Source: Pseudomonas serboccidentalis
GTDB lineage: Bacteria > Pseudomonadota > Gammaproteobacteria > Pseudomonadales > Pseudomonadaceae
DNA: 64,000 nucleotides
Reading direction: 5' to 3'
Assembly (NCBI RefSeq): GCF_028830055.1
Contig: NZ_CP101655.1
Location: forward strand, 3,231,229 to 3,295,228
Shown here: positions 36,112 through 44,957 of the stretch, in pieces
Numbering within the stretch: the first letter of the stretch is position 1
Layout: the number at the start of each line of letters is the position of its first letter
Position numbers and translations under genes: made by a program
Notes under the pieces: model-generated
Told to the model about the DNA's origin: nothing
Database searches by the model: none
Seen by the model: only the letters and a program-made list of their open reading frames with translations

Positions 36112-37458
36112 ATGACTGATTTACTCACGTCCATTCAAGCCGCACTCGGCTTGTCGCGCACGCCGATTCCGTTTACCGCCCGTGGCGCCCTGCCCTCGGC
36201 GTTCGCCGTCACCGACCTGGCCTGTGCCAGCATCGGCGCTGCCGGTCAGGCCGTCGCCGAACTGCTCCAGCAACACACCCAACACCTGCCCGCCGTGGAA
36301 GTTGATCGAAGACTGGCCTCGTTCTGGTTCGCCACTTCGTTACGTCCGATGGGCTGGGAAGTCCCGCCGCTGTGGGATCCGGTGGCCGGCGACTACGCGA
36401 CAAAGGACGGCTGGATCCGCCTGCACACCAACGCCCCGCATCACCGCACCGCCGCCGAACGCGTGCTGGGTGCCTGCGCCGACCGTGCCGCGATGGCGGC
36501 GAAAGTCGCGCAATGGAGCAGTACCGAGCTGGAGCAAGCGGTGGTCGAGGCCAAGGGTTGCGCCGCGCAAATGCGCGGTTGGGCGCAGTGGCAGCAGCAT
36601 CCGCAGGGGCTGGCGGTGAATGCCGAACCGTTGGTGCATTTCAGCGCCGGTCAGGAAGAAATCCTCAAACCGTGGCGAGGCTCAGTGGCGCAACCGCTGG
36701 CCGGAATCAAGGTGCTGGACCTGACCCGCGTGCTCGCTGGCCCCACTGCCAGCCGCTTTCTCGCGGGCCTGGGGGCCGAGGTGCTGCGCATCGATCCACC
36801 GACCTGGAACGAGCCGGGCGTGGTGCCGGAAGTCACCCTCGGCAAACGCTGCGCGCGGCTGGATCTGCAGCAACCGGCTGATCGTGCAGTGTTTGAAAAC
36901 CTGTTGAACGACGCCGACATCCTGCTGCACGGCTACCGCGCCGATGCGCTGGAACACCTCGGCTTCGGCACCGAACGCCGCCGACAACTGGCCCCGGGGC
37001 TGATCGACGTCTGCCTCAACGCCTACGGCTGGAGCGGCCCGTGGCAGAACCGCCGTGGCTTCGACAGCCTGGTGCAGATGAGCAGCGGCATCGCCGAGGC
37101 CGGGCAGCGCTGGAAGCACGCCGACAAACCCACGCCGTTGCCGGTGCAGGCGCTGGACCATGCAACCGGTTATCTGATGGCCGCGAGTGCGATCAAATTG
37201 CTCACCGAACGTTTGCGCAGCGGTCGCGGCGGTTCAGCACGCTTGTCGCTGGCGCGCACCGCCAAGCTGTTGATCGAGCACGGACCGGGAACGAGCGAAG
37301 CGTTGCGCGCCGAGGATAAACAGGATCAAGACTCGCGGGTGGAGCAGACACCGTGGGGGCCGGCGCATCGCTTGCTGGCGCCGGTGAAGATCACCGGGAC
37401 GCCGCTGCAGTGGGCGTTGCCGGCCACAGAATTGGGTTCACATCGAGCGCAGTGGTGA
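36112..37458 (+). CDS. CaiB/BaiF family III CoA-transferase with rearranged domain order
   Basis: The 448-residue protein carries the family III Rossmann start LAGIKVLDLTRVLAGPTASRFLAGLGAEVLRID at about 197-228, not at the N-terminus where it normally lies. GKRCARLDLQ and NAYGWSGPWQNRRGFDSLVQMSSG follow, with catalytic-type Asp 318. The first 190 residues (DGWIRLHTNAPHHRTAAERVLGA, EAKGCAAQMRGWAQWQQHPQG) look like the C-terminal, small-domain part of other family members. The enzyme thus looks circularly permuted. It probably moves CoA between organic acids or acts as a racemase. The substrate is unknown. Confidence 0.82.
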   Translation: MTDLLTSIQAALGLSRTPIPFTARGALPSAFAVTDLACASIGAAGQAVAELLQQHTQHLPAVEVDRRLASFWFATSLRPMGWEVPPLWDPVAGDYATKDGWIRLHTNAPHHRTAAERVLGACADRAAMAAKVAQWSSTELEQAVVEAKGCAAQMRGWAQWQQHPQGLAVNAEPLVHFSAGQEEILKPWRGSVAQPLAGIKVLDLTRVLAGPTASRFLAGLGAEVLRIDPPTWNEPGVVPEVTLGKRCARLDLQQPADRAVFENLLNDADILLHGYRADALEHLGFGTERRRQLAPGLIDVCLNAYGWSGPWQNRRGFDSLVQMSSGIAEAGQRWKHADKPTPLPVQALDHATGYLMAASAIKLLTERLRSGRGGSARLSLARTAKLLIEHGPGTSEALRAEDKQDQDSRVEQTPWGPAHRLLAPVKITGTPLQWALPATELGSHRAQW

Positions 37459-37470
37459 CTTTCTAACCGC

Positions 37471-37540
37471 TTTCGCGAGCAGGCTCGCTCCCACCCTTGA
37501 AATCCGTTCCCCTATGGGAGCGAGCTTGCTCGCGAAGAGG
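37471..37540. repeat. REP doublet, type B variant (CGCTCCCA)
   Basis: TTCGCGAGCAGGCTCGCTCCCA and TGGGAGCGAGCTTGCTCGCGAA face each other across 17 bases, between the convergent CoA-transferase and antiporter genes. Confidence 0.85.
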
Positions 37541-37576
37541 CCCGCGCCGACACCACCGATTCCAGAATCAATCCGC

Positions 37577-39004
37577 CTACAACGACAACACCCCGCTGTA
37601 CAAACCATACGCCGCCAACCCCGCGCCAATGATCACGCAGGTGAAAATCACCTTCTCGACATGGGTGAACAGCGGCTCACCCTGCTCATGCTTGGCCTTG
37701 GCGAACAGCACCACGCCCGGCGCATACAACAACGCCGACAGCAGCAGATATTTCACCCCGCCGGCATACAACAGCCACACCGCGTAACACAGGGCGATGC
37801 CGCCGATCAGCAGGTCCTTGGTGCGCTCGGCCGAGGCGTGCTCGTAGGTTTCGCCGCGACCGCTGAGCAATACCGCGTACGCCGCCGACCACAGGTACGG
37901 CACCAGAATCATCGACGACGCGAGGTAGATCAGGCTGGTGTAGGTGCCGGCGGAAAACAGTGTGATCAGCAGGAAAATCTGGATCATCACGTTGGTCAGC
38001 CACAGCGCATTGACCGGCACATGGTTGGCATTTTCCTTTTTCAGGAACGCCGGCATGGTCTTGTCTCGGGCCGTGGCAAACAGGATTTCGGCGCACAGCA
38101 GCGCCCATGACAGCAACGCGCCGAGCAGGGAAACTGCCAGACCGAGGCTGATCAGCAACGCGCCCCACGGCCCGACGATGTGTTCCAGCACCGCCGCCAG
38201 CGACGGGTTCTGCAGGGTCGCCAGCTCTGGCTGGCTCATGATCCCCAGCGACAGCACGTTGACCAGCACCAGCAGCGCCAGCACGCCGATGAAACCGATC
38301 ACCGTGGCGCGGCCGACATCGGTGCGTTTCTCCGCCCGCGCCGAGTACACGCTGGCCCCCTCGATGCCGATGAACACGAACACCGTCACCAGCATCATGT
38401 TACGCACCTGATCCATCACCCCGCCGAAGCTCGGGTTGCTGTGGCCCCAGATGTCGCGAGTGAAGATGTCGGCCTTGAACGCCACCGCCGCAATGACGAT
38501 GAACATGATCAGCGGCACGATCTTGGCGACCGTGGTCACCTGATTGATGAACGCCGCCTCCTTGATCCCGCGCATCACCAGAAAGTGCACGGCCCATAGC
38601 AACAGCGACGCACAACCGATGGCGACTGGCGTGTTGCCCTCGCCGAACACCGGAAAGAAGTAACCGAGGGTACTGAACAGCAGGACGAAATAACCGACGT
38701 TGCCCAACCAGGCACTGATCCAGTAACCCCAGGCGGACGAGAAGCCCATGTAGTCGCCGAATCCGGCCTTGGCGTAGGCGTAGACCCCGGAGTCCAGTTC
38801 GGGTTTGCGGTTGGCCAGGGTCTGGAACACGAAGGCCAGGGTCAACATGCCGATGGCCGTGATGCCCCAGCCGATCAGGATCGCCCCGGCATCGGCGCGG
38901 GCCGCCATGTTCTGCGGCAGGGAAAAAATCCCCCCGCCAATCATCGAACCCACCACCAGGGCGATCAACGCACCCAGTTGCAGCTTTTGCGTCGGTTGCG
39001 ACAT
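37577..39004 (-). CDS. ArcD-like basic amino acid/polyamine antiporter (second copy)
   Basis: This 475-residue APC-superfamily transporter has about 12-13 membrane helices. It begins [26 protein letters not shown], the arginine:ornithine antiporter hallmark. It is a close paralogue of the ArcD encoded divergently next to it: equal length, and near-identical stretches such as [44 protein letters not shown]. Substrate differences cannot be read by eye. ATG 39004 after GGGAGACTGGA is chosen over an upstream start. A duplicated arcD facing away from the operon is likely expressed under different conditions. Confidence 0.9.
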   Translation of the reverse strand: MSQPTQKLQLGALIALVVGSMIGGGIFSLPQNMAARADAGAILIGWGITAIGMLTLAFVFQTLANRKPELDSGVYAYAKAGFGDYMGFSSAWGYWISAWLGNVGYFVLLFSTLGYFFPVFGEGNTPVAIGCASLLLWAVHFLVMRGIKEAAFINQVTTVAKIVPLIMFIVIAAVAFKADIFTRDIWGHSNPSFGGVMDQVRNMMLVTVFVFIGIEGASVYSARAEKRTDVGRATVIGFIGVLALLVLVNVLSLGIMSQPELATLQNPSLAAVLEHIVGPWGALLISLGLAVSLLGALLSWALLCAEILFATARDKTMPAFLKKENANHVPVNALWLTNVMIQIFLLITLFSAGTYTSLIYLASSMILVPYLWSAAYAVLLSGRGETYEHASAERTKDLLIGGIALCYAVWLLYAGGVKYLLLSALLYAPGVVLFAKAKHEQGEPLFTHVEKVIFTCVIIGAGLAAYGLYSGVLSL

Positions 39005-39443
39005 TCCAGTCTCCCTTTCCCTGTCGGCGGCGAGCGCCTGCAAATATCAGGTATTAACTAAACGGATAAAGCGTAAGTACGTTTATTGAATAACGCCAAT
39101 TAGCGCCTCTTATATATAGCCAACGACGCTAACGCCTATCACGGCTAGTCGCTTTTGTGCGCGAATACTGGTTATTCGATTCTGTACTGAAAACAGATGT
39201 GGAAAATTTGCCAAAAGCTGAAAACCAACTAGCGTGATAACTCGAAAGCAATAGGAGCAATTCCCAACCACACCTGCCAGAGCCTCTGGAACAGACCTCT
39301 TCAGGCAGCCGCTTTATGCCATCAGCTTTTTCATAAGTCATTCATTAACAATGGAATGTGGCCATGTACTGATCTAAGTCAGATGTTTGAACAGACAACA
39401 GCACTAGGCTGTGAACTCTTCTCTCCTGCAATGGAGTCATGCA
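39005..39443. other. Divergent arcD paralogue-arcD intergenic region
   Basis: This 439-base AT-rich gap carries the promoters of both antiporter genes. The arcD side has an Anr-like box and a -10 element. On the other side TTGGC-GTTA-TTCAA (39086-39099, minus strand) faintly resembles an Anr box. I could not identify a convincing ArgR operator. No gene is seen. Confidence 0.55.
39369..39382 (+). promoter_or_regulatory. Anr-type box of the arc operon
   Basis: CTGAT-CTAA-GTCAG resembles TTGAT-N4-ATCAA. Its centre lies 41.5 bases before a start site predicted from the TAGGCT -10 element at 39405-39410, the class II position expected for oxygen-limited activation by Anr. Confidence 0.7.
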
Positions 39444-40871
39444 ATGTCTGAAGCTCCCGTAAAACTACGACTCGGTGCACTGGTTGCATTGGTAGTCGGT
39501 TCAATGATCGGTGGCGGGATATTCTCTTTGCCACAAAACATGGCCGCCAGCGCCGATGTCGGCGCGGTACTGATTGGTTGGGCCATCACCGCTGTCGGCA
39601 TGCTCACCCTCGCTTTTGTCTTTCAAACCCTCGCCAATCGCAAGCCTGACCTGGACGGCGGTGTCTACGCTTACGCCAAGGCCGGTTTCGGCGATTACAT
39701 GGGTTTCTCGTCCGCCTGGGGTTACTGGATCAGTGCCTGGCTGGGCAACGTCGGCTACTTTGTTCTCTTGTTCAGCACCCTCGGCTATTTCTTTCCGATT
39801 TTCGGCGAAGGCAACACAGTGGCGGCGGTCATCGGCGCTTCTGTCCTGTTGTGGGCCGTGCATTTCCTGGTGCTGCGCGGGATCAAGGAAGCAGCGTTCA
39901 TCAACCTGGTGACCACCGTCGCCAAGGTCGTGCCGCTGTTGCTGTTCGTCCTGATCGCGATCTTCGCATTCAAACTGGACATCTTCACGGCTGACATCTG
40001 GGGCTTGAAAAATCCCGATCTGGGCAGCGTGATGAACCAGGTGCGCAACATGATGCTGGTTACCGTGTGGGTGTTCATCGGCATCGAGGGCGCAAGCATC
40101 TTCTCGGCGCGGGCGGAGAAACGTTCCGACGTGGGTAAAGCCACCGTGATCGGCTTCATCACCGTGCTGCTGTTCCTGGTACTGGTGAACGTGCTGTCGC
40201 TGGGCATCATGACTCAGCCTGAACTGGCCAAATTGCAGAACCCGTCGATGGCTGCCGTGCTCGAGCACGTGGTCGGGCACTGGGGCGCAGTGCTGATCAG
40301 CGTCGGCCTGGTCATCTCGCTGCTGGGCGCGCTGCTGTCGTGGGTGCTGCTGTGCGCGGAGATCATGTTCGCCGCCGCCAAGGACCACACCATGCCGGAG
40401 TTCCTGCGCCGCGAGAACGCCAACCAAGTGCCGGCCAACGCCCTGTGGCTGACCAACGCGATGGTGCAGCTGTTCCTGATCATCACCCTGTTCTCGGCCA
40501 GCACTTACCTGTCGCTGATCTACCTCGCCACCTCGATGATTCTGGTGCCGTACCTGTGGTCGGCGGCCTACGCCCTGCTGCTGGCGGTGCGCGGCGAAAC
40601 CTACGAAGGCTTCGCGGCCGAGCGGCGCAAGGATCTGATCATCGGCGGTATCGCCCTGGTCTACGCGGTCTGGCTGCTGTACGCCGGCGGCGTCAAGTAC
40701 CTGCTGCTCTCGGCCCTGCTGTATGCCCCCGGCGCAATCCTGTTCGCCAAGGCCAAGCTCGAACTCAAACAAGCGGTTTTCACTAACGTCGAGAAGCTGA
40801 TTTTTGCCGCGGTGATCGTCGGTGCCCTGGTGGCAGCCTACGGTCTCTACGACGGCTTCCTGACTCTGTAA
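39444..40871 (+). CDS. arcD: Arginine:ornithine antiporter
   Basis: The 475-residue APC-superfamily antiporter exchanges external arginine for ornithine made by the arginine deiminase pathway. It has [26 protein letters not shown] and about 12-13 membrane helices. It is the first gene of arcDABC, as in P. aeruginosa. I chose ATG 39444 after GGAGTCATGCA; an in-frame GTG at 39411 lies close to the predicted transcription start. The Anr-like box upstream indicates induction by low oxygen. Confidence 0.95.
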   Translation: MSEAPVKLRLGALVALVVGSMIGGGIFSLPQNMAASADVGAVLIGWAITAVGMLTLAFVFQTLANRKPDLDGGVYAYAKAGFGDYMGFSSAWGYWISAWLGNVGYFVLLFSTLGYFFPIFGEGNTVAAVIGASVLLWAVHFLVLRGIKEAAFINLVTTVAKVVPLLLFVLIAIFAFKLDIFTADIWGLKNPDLGSVMNQVRNMMLVTVWVFIGIEGASIFSARAEKRSDVGKATVIGFITVLLFLVLVNVLSLGIMTQPELAKLQNPSMAAVLEHVVGHWGAVLISVGLVISLLGALLSWVLLCAEIMFAAAKDHTMPEFLRRENANQVPANALWLTNAMVQLFLIITLFSASTYLSLIYLATSMILVPYLWSAAYALLLAVRGETYEGFAAERRKDLIIGGIALVYAVWLLYAGGVKYLLLSALLYAPGAILFAKAKLELKQAVFTNVEKLIFAAVIVGALVAAYGLYDGFLTL

Positions 40872-40905
40872 TTGCCCACCGTTTTATCTCTGGAGGATCA
40901 CTGCA

Positions 40906-42162
40906 ATGACCACGGAAAAAGTTAAGTACGGCGTCCATTCCGAAGCCGGCAAACTGCGCAAAGTCATGGTTTGCTCCCCAGGTCTGGCCCACCAGCGGCT
41001 GACCCCGAACAACTGCGATGAACTGCTGTTCGACGACGTGCTGTGGGTCGCCCAGGCCAAGCGCGACCACTTCGACTTCGTGACCAAGATGCGTGAACGC
41101 GGGATCGACGTGCTGGAAATGCACAACCTGCTGACCGACATCGTCGCCATCCCTGAAGCGCTGGACTGGATTCTTGATCGCAAGGTCACCGCCGACTCGG
41201 TGGGCCTGGGCCTGATCAGCGAAGTCAAATCCTGGCTGAAAAGCCTTGAGCCGCGACACATCGCCGAGTTCCTGATTGGCGGCGTGTCTGCCGATGACCT
41301 GCCGGACAGCTTCGGTGGCAAAACCATCCAGATGTTCCGCGACTTCCTCGGCCACTCCAGCTTCATTCTGCCGCCGCTGCCAAACACCCAGTTCACCCGC
41401 GACACCACCTGCTGGATCTATGGCGGCGTGACGCTCAACCCGATGTACTGGCCGGCGCGCCGTCAGGAAACCCTGCTGGCCACCGCCATCTACAAATTCC
41501 ACCCGCAGTTCACCAACGCCGATTTCGAGATCTGGTACGGCGACCCGGACAAGGATCACGGCAGCTCCACCCTTGAGGGCGGCGACGTGATGCCGATCGG
41601 CAACGGCGTGGTGTTGATCGGCATGGGCGAGCGTTCTTCTCGCCAGGCCATCGGCCAACTGGCGCTGAACCTGTTCAAGAACAAAGCCGTGGAAAAAGTC
41701 ATCGTCGCAGGCCTGCCGAAGTCCCGTGCGGCGATGCACCTGGACACCGTGTTCAGCTTCTGCGACCGCGACCTGGTGACGATCTTCCCGGAAGTAGTGA
41801 ACCAGATCGTCGCGTTTACCCTGCGCCCTGACGAAAGCAAACAGGGCGGCATCGACATTCGCCGCGAAGAAACCACCTTCCTCGACACCGTGGCCAAAGC
41901 CCTCAACCTGCCGAAGCTGCGCGTGGTGGAAACCGGCGGCAACAGCTTCGCCGCCGAACGCGAACAATGGGACGACGGCAACAACGTGGTGGCCGTGGAG
42001 CCGGGCGTGGTCATCGGCTACGACCGCAACACCTACACCAACACCTTGCTACGCAAGGCGGGCGTGGAGGTCATCACCATCAGCGCCGGCGAACTCGGGC
42101 GCGGCCGTGGCGGTGGCCACTGCATGACCTGCCCGATCATCCGCGACCCGATCGATTACTAA
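40906..42162 (+). CDS. arcA: Arginine deiminase
   Basis: This 418-residue cytosolic enzyme hydrolyses arginine to citrulline and ammonia. Its length and catalytic Cys 406 (in [10 protein letters not shown]) match the P. aeruginosa enzyme. [35 protein letters not shown] and [11 protein letters not shown] contribute the substrate-binding Asp, Glu and His residues. A strong CTGGAGGATC ribosome-binding site precedes the ATG, 34 bases after arcD. Confidence 0.97.
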   Translation: MTTEKVKYGVHSEAGKLRKVMVCSPGLAHQRLTPNNCDELLFDDVLWVAQAKRDHFDFVTKMRERGIDVLEMHNLLTDIVAIPEALDWILDRKVTADSVGLGLISEVKSWLKSLEPRHIAEFLIGGVSADDLPDSFGGKTIQMFRDFLGHSSFILPPLPNTQFTRDTTCWIYGGVTLNPMYWPARRQETLLATAIYKFHPQFTNADFEIWYGDPDKDHGSSTLEGGDVMPIGNGVVLIGMGERSSRQAIGQLALNLFKNKAVEKVIVAGLPKSRAAMHLDTVFSFCDRDLVTIFPEVVNQIVAFTLRPDESKQGGIDIRREETTFLDTVAKALNLPKLRVVETGGNSFAAEREQWDDGNNVVAVEPGVVIGYDRNTYTNTLLRKAGVEVITISAGELGRGRGGGHCMTCPIIRDPIDY

Positions 42163-42170
42163 TCTTTGAG

Positions 42171-42202
42171 CCTTGGCCGCGACTTATCGAGCGCGGCCAA
42201 GG
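42171..42202 (+). other. Perfect hairpin in the arcA-arcB spacer
   Basis: CCTTGGCCGCG pairs with CGCGGCCAAGG over 11 bp around a 10-base loop, with no T-tract. It is more likely an mRNA-stability or processing element than a terminator, in keeping with the differential transcript stability known for Pseudomonas arc mRNA. Confidence 0.75.
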
Positions 42203-42230
42203 GGATAACCGAAACCCAAGGAGATCCATC

Positions 42231-43241
42231 ATGGCTTTTAACATGCGCAACCGCAGTTTGCTGAGCTTGATGCACCACACCACTCGCGAACTCAACTATC
42301 TGATCGACCTGTCCCGCGACCTCAAACGCGCCAAGTACAGCGGTACCGAGCGTCCGCACCTGCAAGGCAAGAACATCGCGCTGATCTTCGAAAAAACCTC
42401 GACCCGCACCCGTTGCGCCTTCGAAGTCGCGGCGCACGACCAAGGCGCTCACGTCACCTACATTGACCCGGTGTCCTCGCAGATCGGCCACAAAGAAAGC
42501 ATGAAAGACACCGCCCGCGTGCTCGGCCGGATGTTTGATGCCATTGAATACCGTGGCTTCGAACAGGAAATCGTCGAAGAGCTGGCCAAGTTCGCCGGGG
42601 TGCCGGTGTTCAACGGTCTGACCGCCGAATTCCACCCGACACAAATGATCGCCGACGTACTGACCATGCGTGAGCACAGCGACAAACCGATGCACGACAT
42701 CAGCTACGCCTACCTCGGCGACGCCCGCTACAACATGGGCAACTCGCTGCTGATGATCGGCGCCAAACTCGGCATGGACGTACGCATCGCTGCACCGAAA
42801 GCGCTGTGGCCGCACGCTGACTTCATCGCGCAGTGCAAAGAATTCGCCGAAGAAAGCGGCGCACGCATCACCATTACCGAAGACCCGAAAGAAGCGGTCA
42901 AAGGCGTGGACTTCATTCACACCGACATCTGGGTATCGATGGGTGAGCCGGTCGAAGCGTGGGACGAGCGTATCGAGCAACTGCTGCCGTACCAGGTCAA
43001 CAGCAAAATGATGAAAGCCTCCGGCAACCCTCGCGTGAAATTCATGCACTGCCTGCCGGCGTTCCATAACAGCGAAACCAAGGTCGGCAAAGACATTGCC
43101 GCGCGCTATCCGCACTTGGCCAACGGCGTCGAAGTGACAGAGGACGTGTTCGAATCCCCGGCCAACATCGCCTTCGAACAAGCGGAAAACCGAATGCACA
43201 CCATCAAGGCGATTCTGGTGTCGGCACTGGCTGATCTGTAA
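42231..43241 (+). CDS. arcB: Catabolic ornithine carbamoyltransferase
   Basis: The 336-residue enzyme phosphorolyses citrulline to ornithine and carbamoyl phosphate in the deiminase pathway. Carbamoyl-phosphate site STRTR (in [15 protein letters not shown]), HPTQ, the ornithine-binding DVWVSMGE-like segment and HCLPAFH are all present. The start at 42231 ([16 protein letters not shown]) follows CCAAGGAGATCCATC. The longer open frame from 41967 overlaps arcA and is spurious. Confidence 0.96.
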   Translation: MAFNMRNRSLLSLMHHTTRELNYLIDLSRDLKRAKYSGTERPHLQGKNIALIFEKTSTRTRCAFEVAAHDQGAHVTYIDPVSSQIGHKESMKDTARVLGRMFDAIEYRGFEQEIVEELAKFAGVPVFNGLTAEFHPTQMIADVLTMREHSDKPMHDISYAYLGDARYNMGNSLLMIGAKLGMDVRIAAPKALWPHADFIAQCKEFAEESGARITITEDPKEAVKGVDFIHTDIWVSMGEPVEAWDERIEQLLPYQVNSKMMKASGNPRVKFMHCLPAFHNSETKVGKDIAARYPHLANGVEVTEDVFESPANIAFEQAENRMHTIKAILVSALADL

Positions 43242-43277
43242 CTCGCTGATCGGGACTTCCTGATCAACCATTGACCT

Positions 43278-43362
43278 GTAGGAGCTGCCGAAGGCTGCGA
43301 TCTGTTGATCTTGATCTGCATACAGCAAAGTCAAAAGATCGCAGCCTTCGGCGGCTCCTACA
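43278..43362. repeat. REP doublet, type A, inside the arc operon
   Basis: Inverted GTAGGAGCTGCCGAAGGC arms in the arcB-arcC spacer. One arm has GGCGGCTCC in place of GGCAGCTCC. Confidence 0.9.
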
Positions 43363-43391
43363 GGGTCATCGAACTCTGAAAGGATTGCACC

Positions 43392-44321
43392 ATGCGTATC
43401 GTCGTAGCTCTGGGCGGTAACGCCCTCCTCCGCCGTGGCGAACCGATGACCGCTGACAACCAGCGCGCCAACATCCGCATCGCCACCGAGCAAATCGCCA
43501 AGATCCACCCCGGCAACCAACTGGTCATCGCCCACGGCAATGGCCCGCAAGTCGGCCTGCTGTCGCTGCAAGCGGCCGCTTATACCTCTGTCACCCCTTA
43601 CCCGCTGGACGTGCTCGGTGCCGAAACCGAAGGCATGATCGGCTACATCATCGAACAGGAACTGGGCAACCTGCTGGACTTCGAGGTGCCGTTCGCCACT
43701 CTGCTGACTCAGGTTGAAGTCGACGCCAAGGACCCGGCGTTCCAGAAGCCGAGCAAACCGATCGGCCCGGTCTACGACAAAGCCGAAGCGGAAAAACTCG
43801 CCGCCGAAAAAGGCTGGGCCATCGCTCCGGACGGCGACAAGTTCCGCCGTGTGGTCGCCAGTCCACGGCCAAAACGCATCTTCGAAATCCGCCCGATCAA
43901 GTGGCTTCTGGACAAGGGCAGCATCGTGATCTGCGCCGGTGGCGGCGGGATTCCGACCCTGTACGACGAAAACCGCAACCTCAAGGGCATCGAGGCGGTG
44001 ATCGACAAGGACCTGTGCTCGTCGCTGCTGGCCGAACAGCTGGAAGCCGACTTGCTGGTGATCGCCACCGACGTCAACGCAGCGTTCATCGACTACGGCA
44101 AACCGACGCAGAAAGCCATCGCCGAGGCGCATCCGGATGAACTGGAACGTCTGGGTTTTGCCGCCGGTTCCATGGGACCGAAGGTGCAGGCAGCCTGCGA
44201 ATTCGCGCGCCATACTGGCAAGGTTGCGGTGATCGGCTCGCTCGCGGACATCGAAGCGATTGTCCAGGGCACCGCCGGTACTCGCGTCAGCACGGCGAAG
44301 CCGGGCATCAGTTATCGATAA
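43392..44321 (+). CDS. arcC: Carbamate kinase
   Basis: The 309-residue enzyme makes ATP from carbamoyl phosphate and ADP, the energy-yielding last step of the pathway. It has the amino-acid-kinase fold with [17 protein letters not shown] at the N-terminus, [13 protein letters not shown] and [14 protein letters not shown] near the C-terminus. GAAAGGATTGCACC precedes the ATG. A REP separates it from arcB, so its expression may be lower than that of arcAB. Confidence 0.96.
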   Translation: MRIVVALGGNALLRRGEPMTADNQRANIRIATEQIAKIHPGNQLVIAHGNGPQVGLLSLQAAAYTSVTPYPLDVLGAETEGMIGYIIEQELGNLLDFEVPFATLLTQVEVDAKDPAFQKPSKPIGPVYDKAEAEKLAAEKGWAIAPDGDKFRRVVASPRPKRIFEIRPIKWLLDKGSIVICAGGGGIPTLYDENRNLKGIEAVIDKDLCSSLLAEQLEADLLVIATDVNAAFIDYGKPTQKAIAEAHPDELERLGFAAGSMGPKVQAACEFARHTGKVAVIGSLADIEAIVQGTAGTRVSTAKPGISYR

Positions 44322-44383
44322 ATAGAAACTCCGGGGGCAGACCCAGGGGCTGCCCTTCTCCCATGCCTTGAAAGGAGAAATCC

Positions 44384-44746
44384 ATGGCCCAATTCGAACC
44401 CGGTCGCCTGCACATCGAGCGACATGCCTTGACGCCGGATGATGTCAGTTACAACGTGCACCTCGACTATGAGTTGTTCACCGATCCGCAAAAAGGCAAA
44501 GGCATACAGTTCACGATGCATGGCAGCCTTCAGGGAAAGGATATGAAAGAGACCTTCTTCCTGCCCAAGGAAGAGGCCTACAACTTTGCCAACAACGTGA
44601 CGCGGATCGCCGAGAAGTACGGCATCCCCAGGACCCACAGCCAGATCGGCTCGGTACACAAGCATTACGATCTGATGTTTGAAGACATCCGTAAGCAGCT
44701 CGATATGAAATCCGGCGACTCGGTCAATCTCGAGCACTTCGAATAA
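44384..44746 (+). CDS. DUF5064-family protein
   Basis: The 120-residue soluble protein, MAQFEPGRLHIERHALTPDD, resembles a Pseudomonas-restricted DUF5064 family. It has no signal peptide or membrane segment and is predicted alpha/beta. It lies 62 bases past arcC. The spacer has only a weak GGGCAG/CTGCCC hairpin without a T-tract, so it may be cotranscribed with the arc operon. The function is unknown. AAAGGAGAAATCC is a strong ribosome-binding site. Confidence 0.8.
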   Translation: MAQFEPGRLHIERHALTPDDVSYNVHLDYELFTDPQKGKGIQFTMHGSLQGKDMKETFFLPKEEAYNFANNVTRIAEKYGIPRTHSQIGSVHKHYDLMFEDIRKQLDMKSGDSVNLEHFE

Positions 44747-44768
44747 CCCTCAATGTTTCACACTCCCT

Positions 44769-44858
44769 GTAGGAGTGAACCTGCTCGCGATAGTGGAGTA
44801 TCAGTCGACATCGTTGTTATCTGACACACCGCTATCGCGAGCAGGCTCGCTCCTACAA
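44769..44858. repeat. REP doublet, type B
   Basis: Inverted arms (GTAGGAGTGAACCTGCTCGCGAT and a GGCTCGCTCC variant) between the DUF5064 and gcsR genes. Confidence 0.88.
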
Positions 44859-44957
44859 GGGTTCAGTGTGGCCCTGAAATCTTGCGTCGGATTTCACCAT
44901 TGCCCCGCCCCAAGGCATACTTGCCACCCTCCGCATCCCAGAACACTGAACCGCCCC

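Noticed and set aside
39005..39368. ArgR operator upstream of arcD
   Set aside because: Partial TGTCGC-like strings occur, but none fits a full site with spacing I would trust.
41967..42230. N-terminal extension of arcB into arcA
   Set aside because: The extension is Arg/Gly/His-rich and overlaps arcA in another frame. The ATG at 42231 has a strong ribosome-binding site and the expected [11 protein letters not shown] start.
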